A stretch of 64,000 nucleotides of DNA from Nisaea denitrificans DSM 18348 (GCF_000426505.1 NZ_AUFM01000011.1:310001-374000); one strand, 5' to 3'; counted from the first letter of the stretch, positions 45,984 through 55,885 are shown. Numbers and translations are program-made. Notes: a model not told the origin generated them from the letters alone.

Positions 45984-47348
45984 GTGGCCACTGCCCTCGG
46001 AAATCTTGCATCGGAAGTTGATAAGATTGCTGAATTTCGGCTTTACGGTCGCGTGACCGCTGTTCTCGGCATGATGGTCGAGGTTGGTGGCGTGGACCGG
46101 GCGCTGTCTATTGGCGATCGCTTGCACCTTCAGGCCCGTGGCGGGAAGCGGGTCAGTTGCGAGATTGTCGGCTTCAAGGACGGCCGGGCGTTGGCCATGC
46201 CGTTTGGCGCCCTCGACGGGATCGGTATCGGAAGCCGGGCTGAGATATCGGACGCGGCGCCGGTCATCTTTCCGCATGAGGGCTGGCTTGGGCGAGTCGT
46301 GAATGCGATGGGCGAGCCAGTGGACGGCAAGGGGCCACTCGGGGACGGCCCCCTCGGATGCCCGATTAAGACGCAACCGCCAGCGGCTCACACGCGGCGA
46401 CGGGTCGGCGAGAAGCTCGATCTCGGTGTGCGCACCATCAATACCTTCATGTCGGTCTGCAAGGGCCAGCGTATGGGGATTTTCGCCGGATCGGGCGTGG
46501 GTAAATCCATGTTGATGTCGATGATTGCGCGTTTCACCCAGAGCGAGGTCAACGTCATCGGCCTGATCGGGGAGCGTGGCCGCGAGGTCCAGGAGTTTAT
46601 CCAGGATTACCTCGGTGAAGAAGGCTTGGCCCGCAGCGTGGTTGTTGTTGCGACCTCTGATGAGTCCCCGCTGATGCGTCGTCAGGCGGCTCATATGACA
46701 CTGGCCGTCGCTGAATACTTCCGCGACGAGGGCAAAACCGTCATGTGCATGATGGACAGCGTGACCCGGTTTGCCATGGCGCAACGTGAGATTGGTCTCG
46801 CTACCGGGGAGCCGCCGGCCTCCAAGGGCTATACGCCGACAGTGTTTGCCGAGCTGCCGAAACTATTGGAACGCGCGGGGCCGGGCGCGGGAGAAGGCAC
46901 CATCACTGGCCTTTTCACAGTTCTGGTTGAGGGCGACGATCACAACGAGCCGATCTCCGACGCGGTGCGTGGGATTATTGACGGTCATATCGTCCTGGAG
47001 CGGGGGATCGCTGACCGTGGCCGGTATCCCGCCATCAATGTGCTGCGCAGTGTGTCCCGGACCATGCCCGACTGTAATTCGGCCGAGGAGAATGCGCTGG
47101 TCCGCCGTGCGCGTGCGTTGATGGCTACTTACGACAACATGGCCGACATGATCCGCCTTGGGGCTTACCGCAAAGGCAGCGATCCGGAAGTCGACGAAGC
47201 GATCATGTATCATGCCTCGCTGGAGCATTTCCTGTCTCAGGACAAGAACGAGCCGGCCTCTCTTGAATCTGGTTACGCCCAGCTCGATGCCATCCTTTCC
47301 ATGGTCGGAGAGCGCGCGGAGACTGAGGAAGACCCGGGTGAGCCGTGA
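45984..47348 (+). CDS. fliI: Flagellum-specific ATP synthase FliI
   Basis: 454 residues from GTG 45984, preceded by AAGGAG. It is the ATPase of the flagellar export apparatus. Walker A GSGVGKSMLMSM, then IGLIGERGREVQEFI and MMDSVTRFAMAQREI. The N-terminal segment GRVTAVLGMMVEVGG is the usual beta-barrel domain. It overlaps fliJ by four bases and forms a two-gene rightward operon. Confidence 0.96.
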   Translation: MATALGNLASEVDKIAEFRLYGRVTAVLGMMVEVGGVDRALSIGDRLHLQARGGKRVSCEIVGFKDGRALAMPFGALDGIGIGSRAEISDAAPVIFPHEGWLGRVVNAMGEPVDGKGPLGDGPLGCPIKTQPPAAHTRRRVGEKLDLGVRTINTFMSVCKGQRMGIFAGSGVGKSMLMSMIARFTQSEVNVIGLIGERGREVQEFIQDYLGEEGLARSVVVVATSDESPLMRRQAAHMTLAVAEYFRDEGKTVMCMMDSVTRFAMAQREIGLATGEPPASKGYTPTVFAELPKLLERAGPGAGEGTITGLFTVLVEGDDHNEPISDAVRGIIDGHIVLERGIADRGRYPAINVLRSVSRTMPDCNSAEENALVRRARALMATYDNMADMIRLGAYRKGSDPEVDEAIMYHASLEHFLSQDKNEPASLESGYAQLDAILSMVGERAETEEDPGEP

Positions 47349-47761
47349 GCCAGTTTGAGCAACTGATCCGGCTCCGAACTTGGGAGCTCGACGAAAAGCG
47401 CCGGGCTATGGGTATGTTGCTTCAGGAAGAGGCGGGGTTGCTTGCTGAATCCGATGCCATGCAGCGCGAGTTCGAACGGGAGAAGCAGGCCGCGGCGGGG
47501 TCGCTTGAAGCCCGCCGGACGCTCGAACCCTATATGCATCACTTCAAGTCCCGGCTGCGGGCTCTGGAAGAGCGGATCGAGGCGAAACGCCGCGAGATCG
47601 AGGCCGCCAACGAAGAAGTGCTGGAATCCTATCAGGAGCTTTGCAAGGCAGAGGCTGTTGAGAAGGAGCAAAAGACCCGTGAAGACGAGCGGGTCGGACG
47701 GCTTGAACAGATGGAGATCGACGAGATCGCCCTCAACATGATGAAGCAGCGTCGCGGTTAG
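47345..47761 (+). CDS. fliJ: Flagellar export chaperone FliJ
   Basis: 138 residues, nearly all alpha-helical coiled coil with heavy Glu, Arg, Lys and Ala content (LRALEERIEAKRREIEAANE). GTG start overlapping the fliI stop (GTGA). FliJ stimulates FliI and recycles chaperones. Sequence conservation is low in this family, so position and coiled-coil form carry the call. Confidence 0.85.
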   Translation: MSQFEQLIRLRTWELDEKRRAMGMLLQEEAGLLAESDAMQREFEREKQAAAGSLEARRTLEPYMHHFKSRLRALEERIEAKRREIEAANEEVLESYQELCKAEAVEKEQKTREDERVGRLEQMEIDEIALNMMKQRRG

Positions 47762-47762
47762 G

Positions 47763-47777
47763 CTGATCAGCGATCAG
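47763..47777. terminator. Short hairpin between fliJ and fliK ends
   Basis: CTGATC-AGC-GATCAG forms a six-base stem in the 12-base convergent gap and the last codon of fliK, with no T run. Weak. Confidence 0.25.
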
Positions 47778-50314
47778 GCATAGACATCCGGGTTTTGGCG
47801 CCCGTCCGGCATAAGGTCGGCGATCGGCAGGGGCGGGAATTCCTTTTGTACCTTGAAGCTCACCGCGCCGGACATACCGGTGCGTCCGGCCGCATTTTCG
47901 AAGATATCGATGATCTCCGCCCGCATCTCCGGGGGCAGGGCGCGTTGCGTCCGGATCAGAAGTGACATTGATTGCTTCGCGACGGATCCATCGATCTGAA
48001 AGGCGCCGAGACCGCTGAGCATCAGGTCGACGACGAATCTTGTTTCCCCGTCGCCACCGCTGTCATCGCTCTCTTCGTTTTCCGCATCACCTTCATCGCC
48101 AGAGCGTTCGAAAGATGGCGGCAGGATGAAAAGCCGCATCTGCTCGAGAGCATCCTGAGTCTGTATCGGCATGAAGAATGCTCGCCACCCGGCAGTTTCC
48201 GGCCCGCCTTCGCTTGCTCTAGACATGGACTGGAAATCGCCGGAGAGAGTTGAAAGCAGGCGACCGTGTGATTTTTCCAGGGCCTGCCCAGCGTCTTTTC
48301 CGAGCCAGCCACCAAGGGAGCCACCGCGCACCGCAGCCAGGAAAAACAGCATGGAAGCGGTCAGTTGCGGGCCCGGCCGTGCGATCGTTGCGGCAAACTG
48401 CGCCGCGCTCTGTGGTGCCGACATCTCAAGGGCGCGCAGGCTTTCTTCCAGCGCAGGCCATTCCCGGGAGAGAATGGAGAGTGGTGTCTGGCTGCCGCCC
48501 TCGATCCGGCCGCGCACGTCGCTTTCCGAACGGTTGAGGATTTCCATGCGGATAGCCGATTGCAGCTGCCCGGCCTCTGCGCGCGCCGCAATATCGAGCA
48601 ATCCGACCGACGAGTTCACAATGGCCTGGCCGTTTCCGCCGGTGGCAACGATGGTGCCGGATATCACAGTACTGCCGCTGCCGGCCTGAGCCGGTAGCGC
48701 GTTGCTGGTCTGCGCGCCGACAGATAACACCCGGACGGGAAAGTCCGTCCCGGGAGGAAGCGCTGTTCCCGGCTTGGGGGCCGAGGTCCCGGTCGCGGCG
48801 GGTGTACTTGTCGCTTGCCCGGCAGGTGCGGTCCCGGCAGGTGCGGCCCCGGCTGGTGCCGCCGTTGCCCGGCTTTCCGTGGTGCCTTGAGGGGCCGCCG
48901 GAGAAGACTGAGGGGTGGGGGTGGTTTGTCCGGTCGTTGTTAGCCCAGGTGCGGTCTGCCCGGTCGTTATCGGACCGCTTGTCACGGCTCGTGGTGTGGT
49001 CAGCGGTGCAGTTCTTGCCGCGGGGGGCTGCGGTGATTGCGCCGCCGCCGGAGCGCCGCCGGGCGACGGCGCTGTTGCAGGCTGCGATGCAGGCGGCGTG
49101 GCTGTACCTGCTGCACCGGCCGGTGTCGGTGTCTGAGGTGTAGGTGTCGATGTAGATGTTGGCGTCGGTGTCGCGGCAGGCGCGTTTTGCTGGGCGGCTC
49201 CTGGCCTCTCTGCCGTTTGTTGTGTCGGCGATGATGTGCCGGGAAGAGGCTGGCTGCTAACGGCTGTTTGCGGTGAAGTCGTTACGACTGGGGCCGCGCT
49301 TTGCGGGGCCGATGGCAAGGCACTGGATGGTTTCAGATGCGGGCTGGACGCGAGCAAGTACCGTGCGGCGGCTTGGGCAGCCTGTTGCGGTTTGATGCCG
49401 GTTGCTGTTGGGGGGAGCGGACCGCTTGCGATGCCCTGGGGCAACGAGGTTGGTCGCAACACGATGGCGCGGGCAATCTGCCCATCGGATAACGGCGGCA
49501 AGGTCCTTGGAGCGGGTGTCGTTGCGGAAGTAGCGCTGCCGGTCGCGCCGCTCGGGGCTTGCTGGGTGCTGGATACCGCTTTCGCTGCTGTTGTTCCGGC
49601 TTGCGCTGAAGAGCGGGGCTGCAGGATCGCCTGCAGGCCACTGTCTGTTCGCTGCAGGATAAGGCTGACAATTGTGCCCGGGCGCACGAAGGCTGGGATT
49701 TGCCGTGGGTTGATCTGGATCGTCGCGTCGCCCGTCGCCGCTCGGACACTGACGGTTCCGTCAGTCCGAACCCGCGTGATGGTAATATCCTGGGCCGCTG
49801 GCTGCTGAGTCTGAGCTTGCTGCGGCGCCGGTTGCTGCGGCTGGGATGTTGGAACTTTGGGTGCGGGCGCGGATGGCGGTGTCGCGCGGCCTTGCCCGGA
49901 TGTGCTTTCGGGCGGGGGTGGCGCGGGGGCCTGAGACGCGGGGCTTTGAGACGCAGAGTTTTGCGCTGGCGGTGTTGCCGATGACTGTGAAGGTGGCGTT
50001 TGCGGCTGCGACTGGGGCGCTGCCTGAGAAACAGGGGCTTGCTGACTTTGTGGTGGCTGACCTTGCGGTGGTTGTCCCTGAGTTTGCGGAGCCTGTCCCT
50101 GCGGAGTCTGACTTTGGGCGCCCGGTCCCTGAGTGGGTTGCGGTGCTGGTGGTTGTGTTTGCGGAGTTGAGCCTTGAGCTGTCGGCTTCGCCTGATTGCC
50201 GGACTGGAGCGCGTCTGCGCCACTGGTCACCCGTCCCTCTACCGGCGCGTTGGTGGCCGGTTGTGAGGGACTTGTCGCCTGCGGGGCAGGCGCGGTGGGT
50301 TGTACGGTGCTCAA
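47774..50314 (-). CDS. fliK: FliK-like flagellar hook-length control protein
   Basis: 846 residues, longer than most FliK proteins. The N-terminal 500 or so residues are low complexity, rich in Pro, Gln, Ala and Thr with many TPQ/PAAPA-like repeats. The C-terminal 350 residues are ordered, ending FPPLPIADLMPDGRQNP, with a FliK_C-like MLSGLGAFQIDGSVAKQSMS. The start is a TTG at 50314 preceded by GAGAGAAGA. It lies 17 bases after flhG at the end of the flagellar operon. Identity rests on location, size and tail; sequence evidence alone is modest. Confidence 0.6.
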   Translation of the reverse strand: MSTVQPTAPAPQATSPSQPATNAPVEGRVTSGADALQSGNQAKPTAQGSTPQTQPPAPQPTQGPGAQSQTPQGQAPQTQGQPPQGQPPQSQQAPVSQAAPQSQPQTPPSQSSATPPAQNSASQSPASQAPAPPPPESTSGQGRATPPSAPAPKVPTSQPQQPAPQQAQTQQPAAQDITITRVRTDGTVSVRAATGDATIQINPRQIPAFVRPGTIVSLILQRTDSGLQAILQPRSSAQAGTTAAKAVSSTQQAPSGATGSATSATTPAPRTLPPLSDGQIARAIVLRPTSLPQGIASGPLPPTATGIKPQQAAQAAARYLLASSPHLKPSSALPSAPQSAAPVVTTSPQTAVSSQPLPGTSSPTQQTAERPGAAQQNAPAATPTPTSTSTPTPQTPTPAGAAGTATPPASQPATAPSPGGAPAAAQSPQPPAARTAPLTTPRAVTSGPITTGQTAPGLTTTGQTTPTPQSSPAAPQGTTESRATAAPAGAAPAGTAPAGQATSTPAATGTSAPKPGTALPPGTDFPVRVLSVGAQTSNALPAQAGSGSTVISGTIVATGGNGQAIVNSSVGLLDIAARAEAGQLQSAIRMEILNRSESDVRGRIEGGSQTPLSILSREWPALEESLRALEMSAPQSAAQFAATIARPGPQLTASMLFFLAAVRGGSLGGWLGKDAGQALEKSHGRLLSTLSGDFQSMSRASEGGPETAGWRAFFMPIQTQDALEQMRLFILPPSFERSGDEGDAENEESDDSGGDGETRFVVDLMLSGLGAFQIDGSVAKQSMSLLIRTQRALPPEMRAEIIDIFENAAGRTGMSGAVSFKVQKEFPPLPIADLMPDGRQNPDVYA

Positions 50315-50331
50315 TCTTCTCTCTTCGACCG

Positions 50332-51123
50332 CTATAGCAGGGTGTCGACGATGGCCTCCACGTCGGTCGCCGCCGGGGCCGACGGATAGCGGCTCAGGAT
50401 CGGGCTCTGGTTCCGGATTGATTCGATGACCTTGCGGTCACGGCGAATGATTCCGAGCAATTTCGGCTCGAACTTAAGGAAATTCATCGCCGCCTTGCGG
50501 AGCGTATCGTAGGTCTTCCGGCCGTCGTTTACCGAATCCGCGCTGTTCACGACGATGGAAACCTCGCAATTAGGATCGCTCTGATGCGCGACTTTGACGA
50601 ATGCATAGGCATCGGTCAGCGATGTCGGCTCGGCAGTCGTGACAACAATGATTTTTCCGGCCCTTGCCGCCAGCATGCGGACCGTCCGGTCAAGGCCGGC
50701 TCCGAGGTCCATGACCACGCGGTCATAGGAATCGGAGAGCTGAACAAGCTCGGTGCCAAGCGATTGCAGCCTGTTGGAGGGCAAGGTCGCGAGGCTGCCG
50801 GAGCCGGAGCGGCCGGCAATGATGTCGAAATTACCGGCATCATAATGGATCTTTGCTTGAGCAAGAGACAGCCGGCCGGCAATGACGCCGCCCAGGTCAC
50901 GCTGAGGCATCAGGCCAAGCTGGATATCGACATTGGCGAGGCCAAGATCGGCATCGAACAGCAGAACCTTCTGGCCCATTCTGCTAAGTCCATGCGCCAG
51001 AGTTACCGAAAACCATGTCTTGCCCACACCGCCCTTGCCGGAAGCGATGGCAAGAATGTTCGCACCTTTGGTGACGGGACCGCTGGCCGTGGTGGGGCGG
51101 GGCTTGTCTGCGGGCGACATCAT
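50332..51123 (-). CDS. flhG: FlhG/MinD-like flagellar number ATPase
   Basis: 263-residue ParA/MinD family ATPase with a deviant Walker A, ASGKGGVGKTWFSV, LLFDADLGLANVDIQLG and VVMDLGAGLD in the Walker B region. FlhG limits the number or position of flagella with FlhF and is found beside flhF, 36 bases upstream here. The C-terminal amphipathic helix is not obvious. Confidence 0.92.
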   Translation of the reverse strand: MMSPADKPRPTTASGPVTKGANILAIASGKGGVGKTWFSVTLAHGLSRMGQKVLLFDADLGLANVDIQLGLMPQRDLGGVIAGRLSLAQAKIHYDAGNFDIIAGRSGSGSLATLPSNRLQSLGTELVQLSDSYDRVVMDLGAGLDRTVRMLAARAGKIIVVTTAEPTSLTDAYAFVKVAHQSDPNCEVSIVVNSADSVNDGRKTYDTLRKAAMNFLKFEPKLLGIIRRDRKVIESIRNQSPILSRYPSAPAATDVEAIVDTLL

Positions 51124-51159
51124 TGGATTGATCCTCGGGTCCGTTCCATCATAGCGACC

Positions 51160-52155
51160 TCAACCATAGGCGCCTCGTGCCGTTTGCTGTTCGTCGTCGA
51201 AACTCTCCACCACTGATTTGGGGAGCAACAATCGTGCCAGTGTAACGGGGTTCATTGGCCGGAGGCCGTCAGCCACACTTGGCCCGACCCCCACTTCGGT
51301 CATCTGCAATCCGGTCATCGCGGCGGCGCTCAGATAGGATCCGAAGCGTCGGGTCATGTCGATCCTGGTAAGAAGCAGGCGGCGGGCGCCGAGTTCGCGG
51401 TAGATGCCCGCGATTTCGGCGGCTTCCATCGGATCAATACCGCCAGCCATGACCAGAACGACATCCGCATCCACCGCTTTGATCAGGCGTGCCTGCCTGT
51501 CGATGTCGTCGTTGTCGAAAGGGTTCCCGCCAGGGCAGTCGATCAGGATATGCCCGCGGCCTTCGGCGCCGGCGACGGCGGCTCTCAGCTCACCAGGTGT
51601 TCCCGCACTGATCAGGTTCAGCTTCAGGATCTTGGTGAAAGCTTCAAGTTGGGCGAAGCCGCCCGCGCGGACAGTGTCCGTGGTAATGACGCGCACCGCT
51701 TGTTTCTGCATCACAAGCCGCGTTGCCAGCTTGGCTATTGTGACTGTCTTTCCGGCGCCGGGCATGCCAACCAGCACGATTGGCTTGTCCGCTGTTCCGA
51801 GTGGCATCGGAGAGAAGGCGAAATAACGGTCAAGGGCGCCAGCCAGAGCGAGGATCGGGTCATCCATCGAGAGTTCTTCGGCGGCACTGATCAACTCGTC
51901 GGATATTTGCGGCGGGACGCCGTTATTGAGGAGAGCGTCCGTGATGATTTCGACCGGATCGTCATAGGCTTCGTCGTAACTGTCTTCCTCGTACTCGAAT
52001 TCGTCTTCGACCTGATCAATGGCGGCCGTTATGCGAACACCCACACCGTCTTCACCGGTCTGGGTCGAAACAATGATGGCTTCTTCGCCAAAATGCTCTT
52101 TCACGAGCATCATGGCCTCGTTCATCGTGTCGGCGGAAAAGGTTTTCAGGCGCAT
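51160..52155 (-). CDS. flhF: FlhF signal-recognition-type GTPase
   Basis: 331 residues. N-terminal FlhF domain MRLKTFSADTMNEAMMLVKE, an acidic linker (about 45-75) and an SRP-type GTPase with P-loop VGMPGAGKTVT and TTDTVRAGGFAQLE. The usual DTAGR (G3) region is LIDCPGGNPFD and the TKxD (G4) region is TRIDMT, so nucleotide hydrolysis may be altered. FlhF guides placement of the flagellum. Followed downstream by flhG. Confidence 0.92.
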   Translation of the reverse strand: MRLKTFSADTMNEAMMLVKEHFGEEAIIVSTQTGEDGVGVRITAAIDQVEDEFEYEEDSYDEAYDDPVEIITDALLNNGVPPQISDELISAAEELSMDDPILALAGALDRYFAFSPMPLGTADKPIVLVGMPGAGKTVTIAKLATRLVMQKQAVRVITTDTVRAGGFAQLEAFTKILKLNLISAGTPGELRAAVAGAEGRGHILIDCPGGNPFDNDDIDRQARLIKAVDADVVLVMAGGIDPMEAAEIAGIYRELGARRLLLTRIDMTRRFGSYLSAAAMTGLQMTEVGVGPSVADGLRPMNPVTLARLLLPKSVVESFDDEQQTARGAYG

Positions 52156-52202
52156 GGAGTTCTCACCGGCAACGCGCTCCCGTTGTGCGCCCTAGACAAA
52201 AG

Positions 52203-54338
52203 CTATACTTGGCCAAGAGTCTTGATCCGTGCCTTGGGGTGAATTTCATTCTGAGACATTACCACAGTCTGCGGCCGGAAACGCTCGACGATGGAGCGCA
52301 CATAGGGCCGGATACCGGGAGAGGTGAGGACCGCCGGGAATTCACCGACCTCTGCAAGCTGATCGAGCGCGTTTCTGAGCGCCGTAATGAAGTCCTGCAG
52401 CTGGCTCGGTGGCATTGACAGCTGCTGGTCTTCACCTTGGCCAATGATCGAATTGGCGAATGCCTGCTCCCAGTCCGGAGACAGGGTGACCAGATGGATG
52501 ACGCCGTCATCCGCAGTGTTCTGCTCGCTGATCTGCCGGGCGAGCCGGGTTCGGACATGCTCGGTGATCAGGGTGATGTTGCGGGTAAAGGTGGACGCTT
52601 CGGACACCCCTTCCAGGATGGTCGGCAAATCACGGATGGAGACGCGCTCGCTCAGCAGGTTCTGCAGGACGCGCTGCAGGCCGCCGACGGAAATGTTCGA
52701 CGGCACCACGTCAGTGACCAGCTTCTGATATTGATCAGGCAACTCATCCAGCAGCTTCTGGGTCTCGGTATAGGACAGCAGATCACGCATGTTGTCGCGG
52801 ATCAGTTCCGTCAGATGGGTCGTGACCACGGTTGAGGGATCGACCACGGTATAGCCCTTGAAGAGAGCTTCCTCGCGCTGCTCCGGGCCGACCCACATCG
52901 CCGGCAGACCAAAGGTAGGCTCCCGTGTGTCGGTACCCGCTAGATCGATCGGATTGCCTCCCGGGTCCATGACCAGAAGGCGGTTAGGCCGGATATCGCC
53001 GCGCCCGACCTCGATCTCCTTGACGCGGATGACATAGGTATTGGCGGGGAGCTGCAGATTATCCTGGATTCGGACCTGCGGCATGATGAAGCCGCTCTCC
53101 ACGGCGAGTTGCCGGCGCAGCGCACGAATCTGGTCAGTAAGACGCTGACCCTCGGTGGTCTCGTTGACCAGCGGCAGCAGGCCATAGCCGAGTTCCAGTC
53201 GGACGAGATCGATATGCAGGGCGGCTGAGATCGGCTCTTCTGGTGGCGGCGCGGACGCTTCGTCCACTTCACGCTGAACCACCTCGGCCGCAGCCTTCTC
53301 CTGTCCGCTATTGATCATGAAGGCGAGGCCACCGACAGCTGCCGCGAGCGACAGGAAAATAAATGTCGGAAAGCCCGGAAGCAGAGACAGGATGACGAGC
53401 AGAACGGCACAGAGAACGAGCGCCTTGGGATATCCGCCGAGTTGTCCGAACACGGCTTTCTCGGTGGTGCCGGTGGTACCGCCCTTGGTGACCAGCATAC
53501 CGGCGGCGGTGGAGACGATCAGGGCCGGGATCTGGCTGACGAGACCGTCGCCAACGGTGAGCAGCGTATAGGTCGAAAAGGCCTCGGAGAAACTGATCCC
53601 TTGCTGGGCGATGCCGATGACCATTCCGCCGATCACGTTGATCACGGTGATAAGCAGGCCGGCAACGGCGTCCCCGCGGACAAATTTGGACGCACCGTCC
53701 ATGGCACCGAAGAAGGTGCTCTCCGCGCTCAGTTCCTCGCGCCGGTTCCTGGCCTGATCCTCATTGATCAGGCCGGAGGAAAGGTCGGCGTCGATTGCCA
53801 TCTGCTTGCCGGGCATGGCGTCAAGGCTGAACCGGGCTGCGACTTCCGCGATACGGCCAGAACCTTTTGTGATGACGATGAAGTTCACGATCACCAGGAT
53901 CGAGAAGACGATGATCCCGATAGCGGCGTTGCCGCCCATCATGAACCCGCCGAAAGCCTGAATGACATCGCCGGCCGCGTCCGTGCCGGTATGCCCGTCG
54001 GCCAGGATCAGCCGCGTCGAGGCCAGGTTCAACGACAGCCTCAACATGGTCGCGATCAAAAGGATGGTCGGGAACGCGTTGAAATCCAGAGGTTTTTCGA
54101 TGAACAGGACGGTCATAAGAACGATCACGGACAAGGCGATCGAGATCCCGAGTAGGATATCGAGCAACATTGTCGGGACCGGTAGAATCAGAACTGCAAG
54201 GATCCCGATCACGCCGAGCGCGAGATAGATATCACCCCGATGAGCCGCAGCTTTGAAGCTTGCAAGATTAAAGGACGGCAAGGCCGTACCGGAACCGCCG
54301 CCTTCCGGCGGCGGAGGCTGATTGGAGGCGTCGGTCAT
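52203..54338 (-). CDS. flhA: Flagellar export gate protein FlhA
   Basis: 711 residues, the standard size. The N-terminal half has about eight membrane segments, with FHIPEP signature regions such as RLSLNLASTRLIL and AEVAARFSLDAMPGKQMAID (conserved DAMPGKQ), followed by a cytoplasmic domain with LGYGLLPLVNE and LSYTETQKLLDEL. FlhA is the core of the export gate, energised by the proton motive force. Between flbD and flhF in the operon. Confidence 0.96.
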   Translation of the reverse strand: MTDASNQPPPPEGGGSGTALPSFNLASFKAAAHRGDIYLALGVIGILAVLILPVPTMLLDILLGISIALSVIVLMTVLFIEKPLDFNAFPTILLIATMLRLSLNLASTRLILADGHTGTDAAGDVIQAFGGFMMGGNAAIGIIVFSILVIVNFIVITKGSGRIAEVAARFSLDAMPGKQMAIDADLSSGLINEDQARNRREELSAESTFFGAMDGASKFVRGDAVAGLLITVINVIGGMVIGIAQQGISFSEAFSTYTLLTVGDGLVSQIPALIVSTAAGMLVTKGGTTGTTEKAVFGQLGGYPKALVLCAVLLVILSLLPGFPTFIFLSLAAAVGGLAFMINSGQEKAAAEVVQREVDEASAPPPEEPISAALHIDLVRLELGYGLLPLVNETTEGQRLTDQIRALRRQLAVESGFIMPQVRIQDNLQLPANTYVIRVKEIEVGRGDIRPNRLLVMDPGGNPIDLAGTDTREPTFGLPAMWVGPEQREEALFKGYTVVDPSTVVTTHLTELIRDNMRDLLSYTETQKLLDELPDQYQKLVTDVVPSNISVGGLQRVLQNLLSERVSIRDLPTILEGVSEASTFTRNITLITEHVRTRLARQISEQNTADDGVIHLVTLSPDWEQAFANSIIGQGEDQQLSMPPSQLQDFITALRNALDQLAEVGEFPAVLTSPGIRPYVRSIVERFRPQTVVMSQNEIHPKARIKTLGQV

Positions 54339-54406
54339 TCAATGCCTCTCATCATGCCTGCTCGTTTCTCCAGTTTCAGATTGCCTGACATCATCCCGAC
54401 CGCGCT

Positions 54407-55885
54407 TCAGACGGTCGCCCGATCCGCTTCACCTGGCGGCGGTACACTAACGCCATCCTCCGAATAAGCCTTAAGCTTGTTACGCAGGGTCCGGATGGAG
54501 ATGCCGAGGATATTGGCGGCATGGGTTCGGTTTCCGAGACAATGGCTCAGCGTATTGATAATGAGCTGTTGCTCGACATCGGCAACGGTGCGGCCAACGA
54601 GATCTCCGCCAGCTTTGCTTTCCTGCGCCGGGGCTGCCGCTGTTGGCGGTGTGGCCGGTGCCGCCGGTGCCGTTTCCGGCTCATCAAAAGATGCCGGTTG
54701 GAATGTATCGGGTGTCGGCGGTGCGGCCGGCTGCGGAGCCGGTGTTGCCCGTAACGGCGGAGCTTCCTGAGCGACCGGCGTTGTCTGCTCGCCGGTCAGG
54801 ATGATCGCGTCTACCCCGATCTCGTCACCTGAAGCGAGCAGGACAGCGCGGTGCAGGGTGTTCTCCAGCTCCCGCACGTTACCGCGCCAATGATGACCCT
54901 GCAGGCGGGCAATTGCTTCATCGCTGAGCGGCCTTTCTGCAACACCGTTGGCTTCGGCATATTTCTTCGCGAAATGATTGGCGAGCAGCTTGATGTCTGC
55001 CGGACGCTGGCGCAGCGGCGGAAGTTGAAGATTGAAGACGTTGAGTCGGAAATAGAGATCCTCGCGGAAATTGCCTTCCCGGACGTGACGCTCAAGATCC
55101 CGGTTGGAGGTCGCGAGGAGCCGGATGTCTACTTTCACCGGCTGGCTGCCGCCGACCCTGTCGATCTCGCGTTCCTGGACCGCCCGCAGCAGCTTGGCCT
55201 GCAAGCGGATATCCATCTCGCTGATTTCATCAAGCAGCAGGGTGCCGCCGTTTGCTTCCTCGAACTTGCCGATGCGGCGGGCCAAGGCACCGGTAAAGGC
55301 GCCTTTTTCATGGCCGAACAGTTCGGACTCCAGAAGATTGTCAGGGATCGCCGCGCAGTTCACGGAAACGAACTGCTTATCCGACCGTTTGCTTTTCTCG
55401 TGCAGGTACCGGGCGAGAACTTCTTTACCCGTACCGGATTCACCGGTGATTAGGACGCTGGCATCGGACGGCGCGATCTGGTCGGCGAGCTTGAGTACCG
55501 CGCCCATGATCGGGTCCTGGAAAATCACCGAGCTTTGTTCCTCGGTAACGGCCGCAAGCACAGCGGCAATAAGCTCGGCGTTCGGGGGCAGGGGGATATA
55601 TTCCTTTGCGCCGGCCTTGATAGCAGCGACGGCGGCATCGGAATCGTTTTCGAGACCACAGGCGACAACCGGCGTGTTGATCCGCTCCTGGCTCATTGCG
55701 CGGAGCAGCTTCGCCACCGGTTGGGCCACGTCGATCATGACGAGGTCGGCGCCCTGGCCGCTGCGCAGGGCATGCATAGCACCCTCGACATTGTCGAGGT
55801 GGCTCACCTTCGCGCCCTTGTTCAGGGCGATCTGACCGGCTGCGCTAATATGTCCGCCGAGTGTGCCGACGATCAGCAATCGCAT
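54407..55885 (-). CDS. flbD: Sigma54-dependent flagellar activator FlbD
   Basis: 492 residues: receiver-like domain, AAA+ sigma54-activation domain and HTH tail. The AAA domain has GESGTGKEVLARYLHE, ELFGHEKGAFTGA and GGTLLLDEISEMD. The Fis-type tail is NRTHAANILGISIRTLRNKL. The receiver keeps D52 in MIDVAQP but the usual paired acid residues are replaced by VGTLGGH, as in Caulobacter FlbD, whose activity depends on a partner (FliX) more than on phosphorylation. A Pro/Ala-rich linker separates AAA and HTH parts. No FliX gene is in the window. Confidence 0.93.
   Translation of the reverse strand: MRLLIVGTLGGHISAAGQIALNKGAKVSHLDNVEGAMHALRSGQGADLVMIDVAQPVAKLLRAMSQERINTPVVACGLENDSDAAVAAIKAGAKEYIPLPPNAELIAAVLAAVTEEQSSVIFQDPIMGAVLKLADQIAPSDASVLITGESGTGKEVLARYLHEKSKRSDKQFVSVNCAAIPDNLLESELFGHEKGAFTGALARRIGKFEEANGGTLLLDEISEMDIRLQAKLLRAVQEREIDRVGGSQPVKVDIRLLATSNRDLERHVREGNFREDLYFRLNVFNLQLPPLRQRPADIKLLANHFAKKYAEANGVAERPLSDEAIARLQGHHWRGNVRELENTLHRAVLLASGDEIGVDAIILTGEQTTPVAQEAPPLRATPAPQPAAPPTPDTFQPASFDEPETAPAAPATPPTAAAPAQESKAGGDLVGRTVADVEQQLIINTLSHCLGNRTHAANILGISIRTLRNKLKAYSEDGVSVPPPGEADRATV

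Noticed and set aside
48171-50337. Several plus-strand frames of 110-240 codons opposite the FliK-like gene
   Set aside because: The low-complexity Pro/Gln/Ala/Thr codons of fliK leave the other strand open in many frames, giving Gly/Trp/Val/Cys-rich translations without a family.
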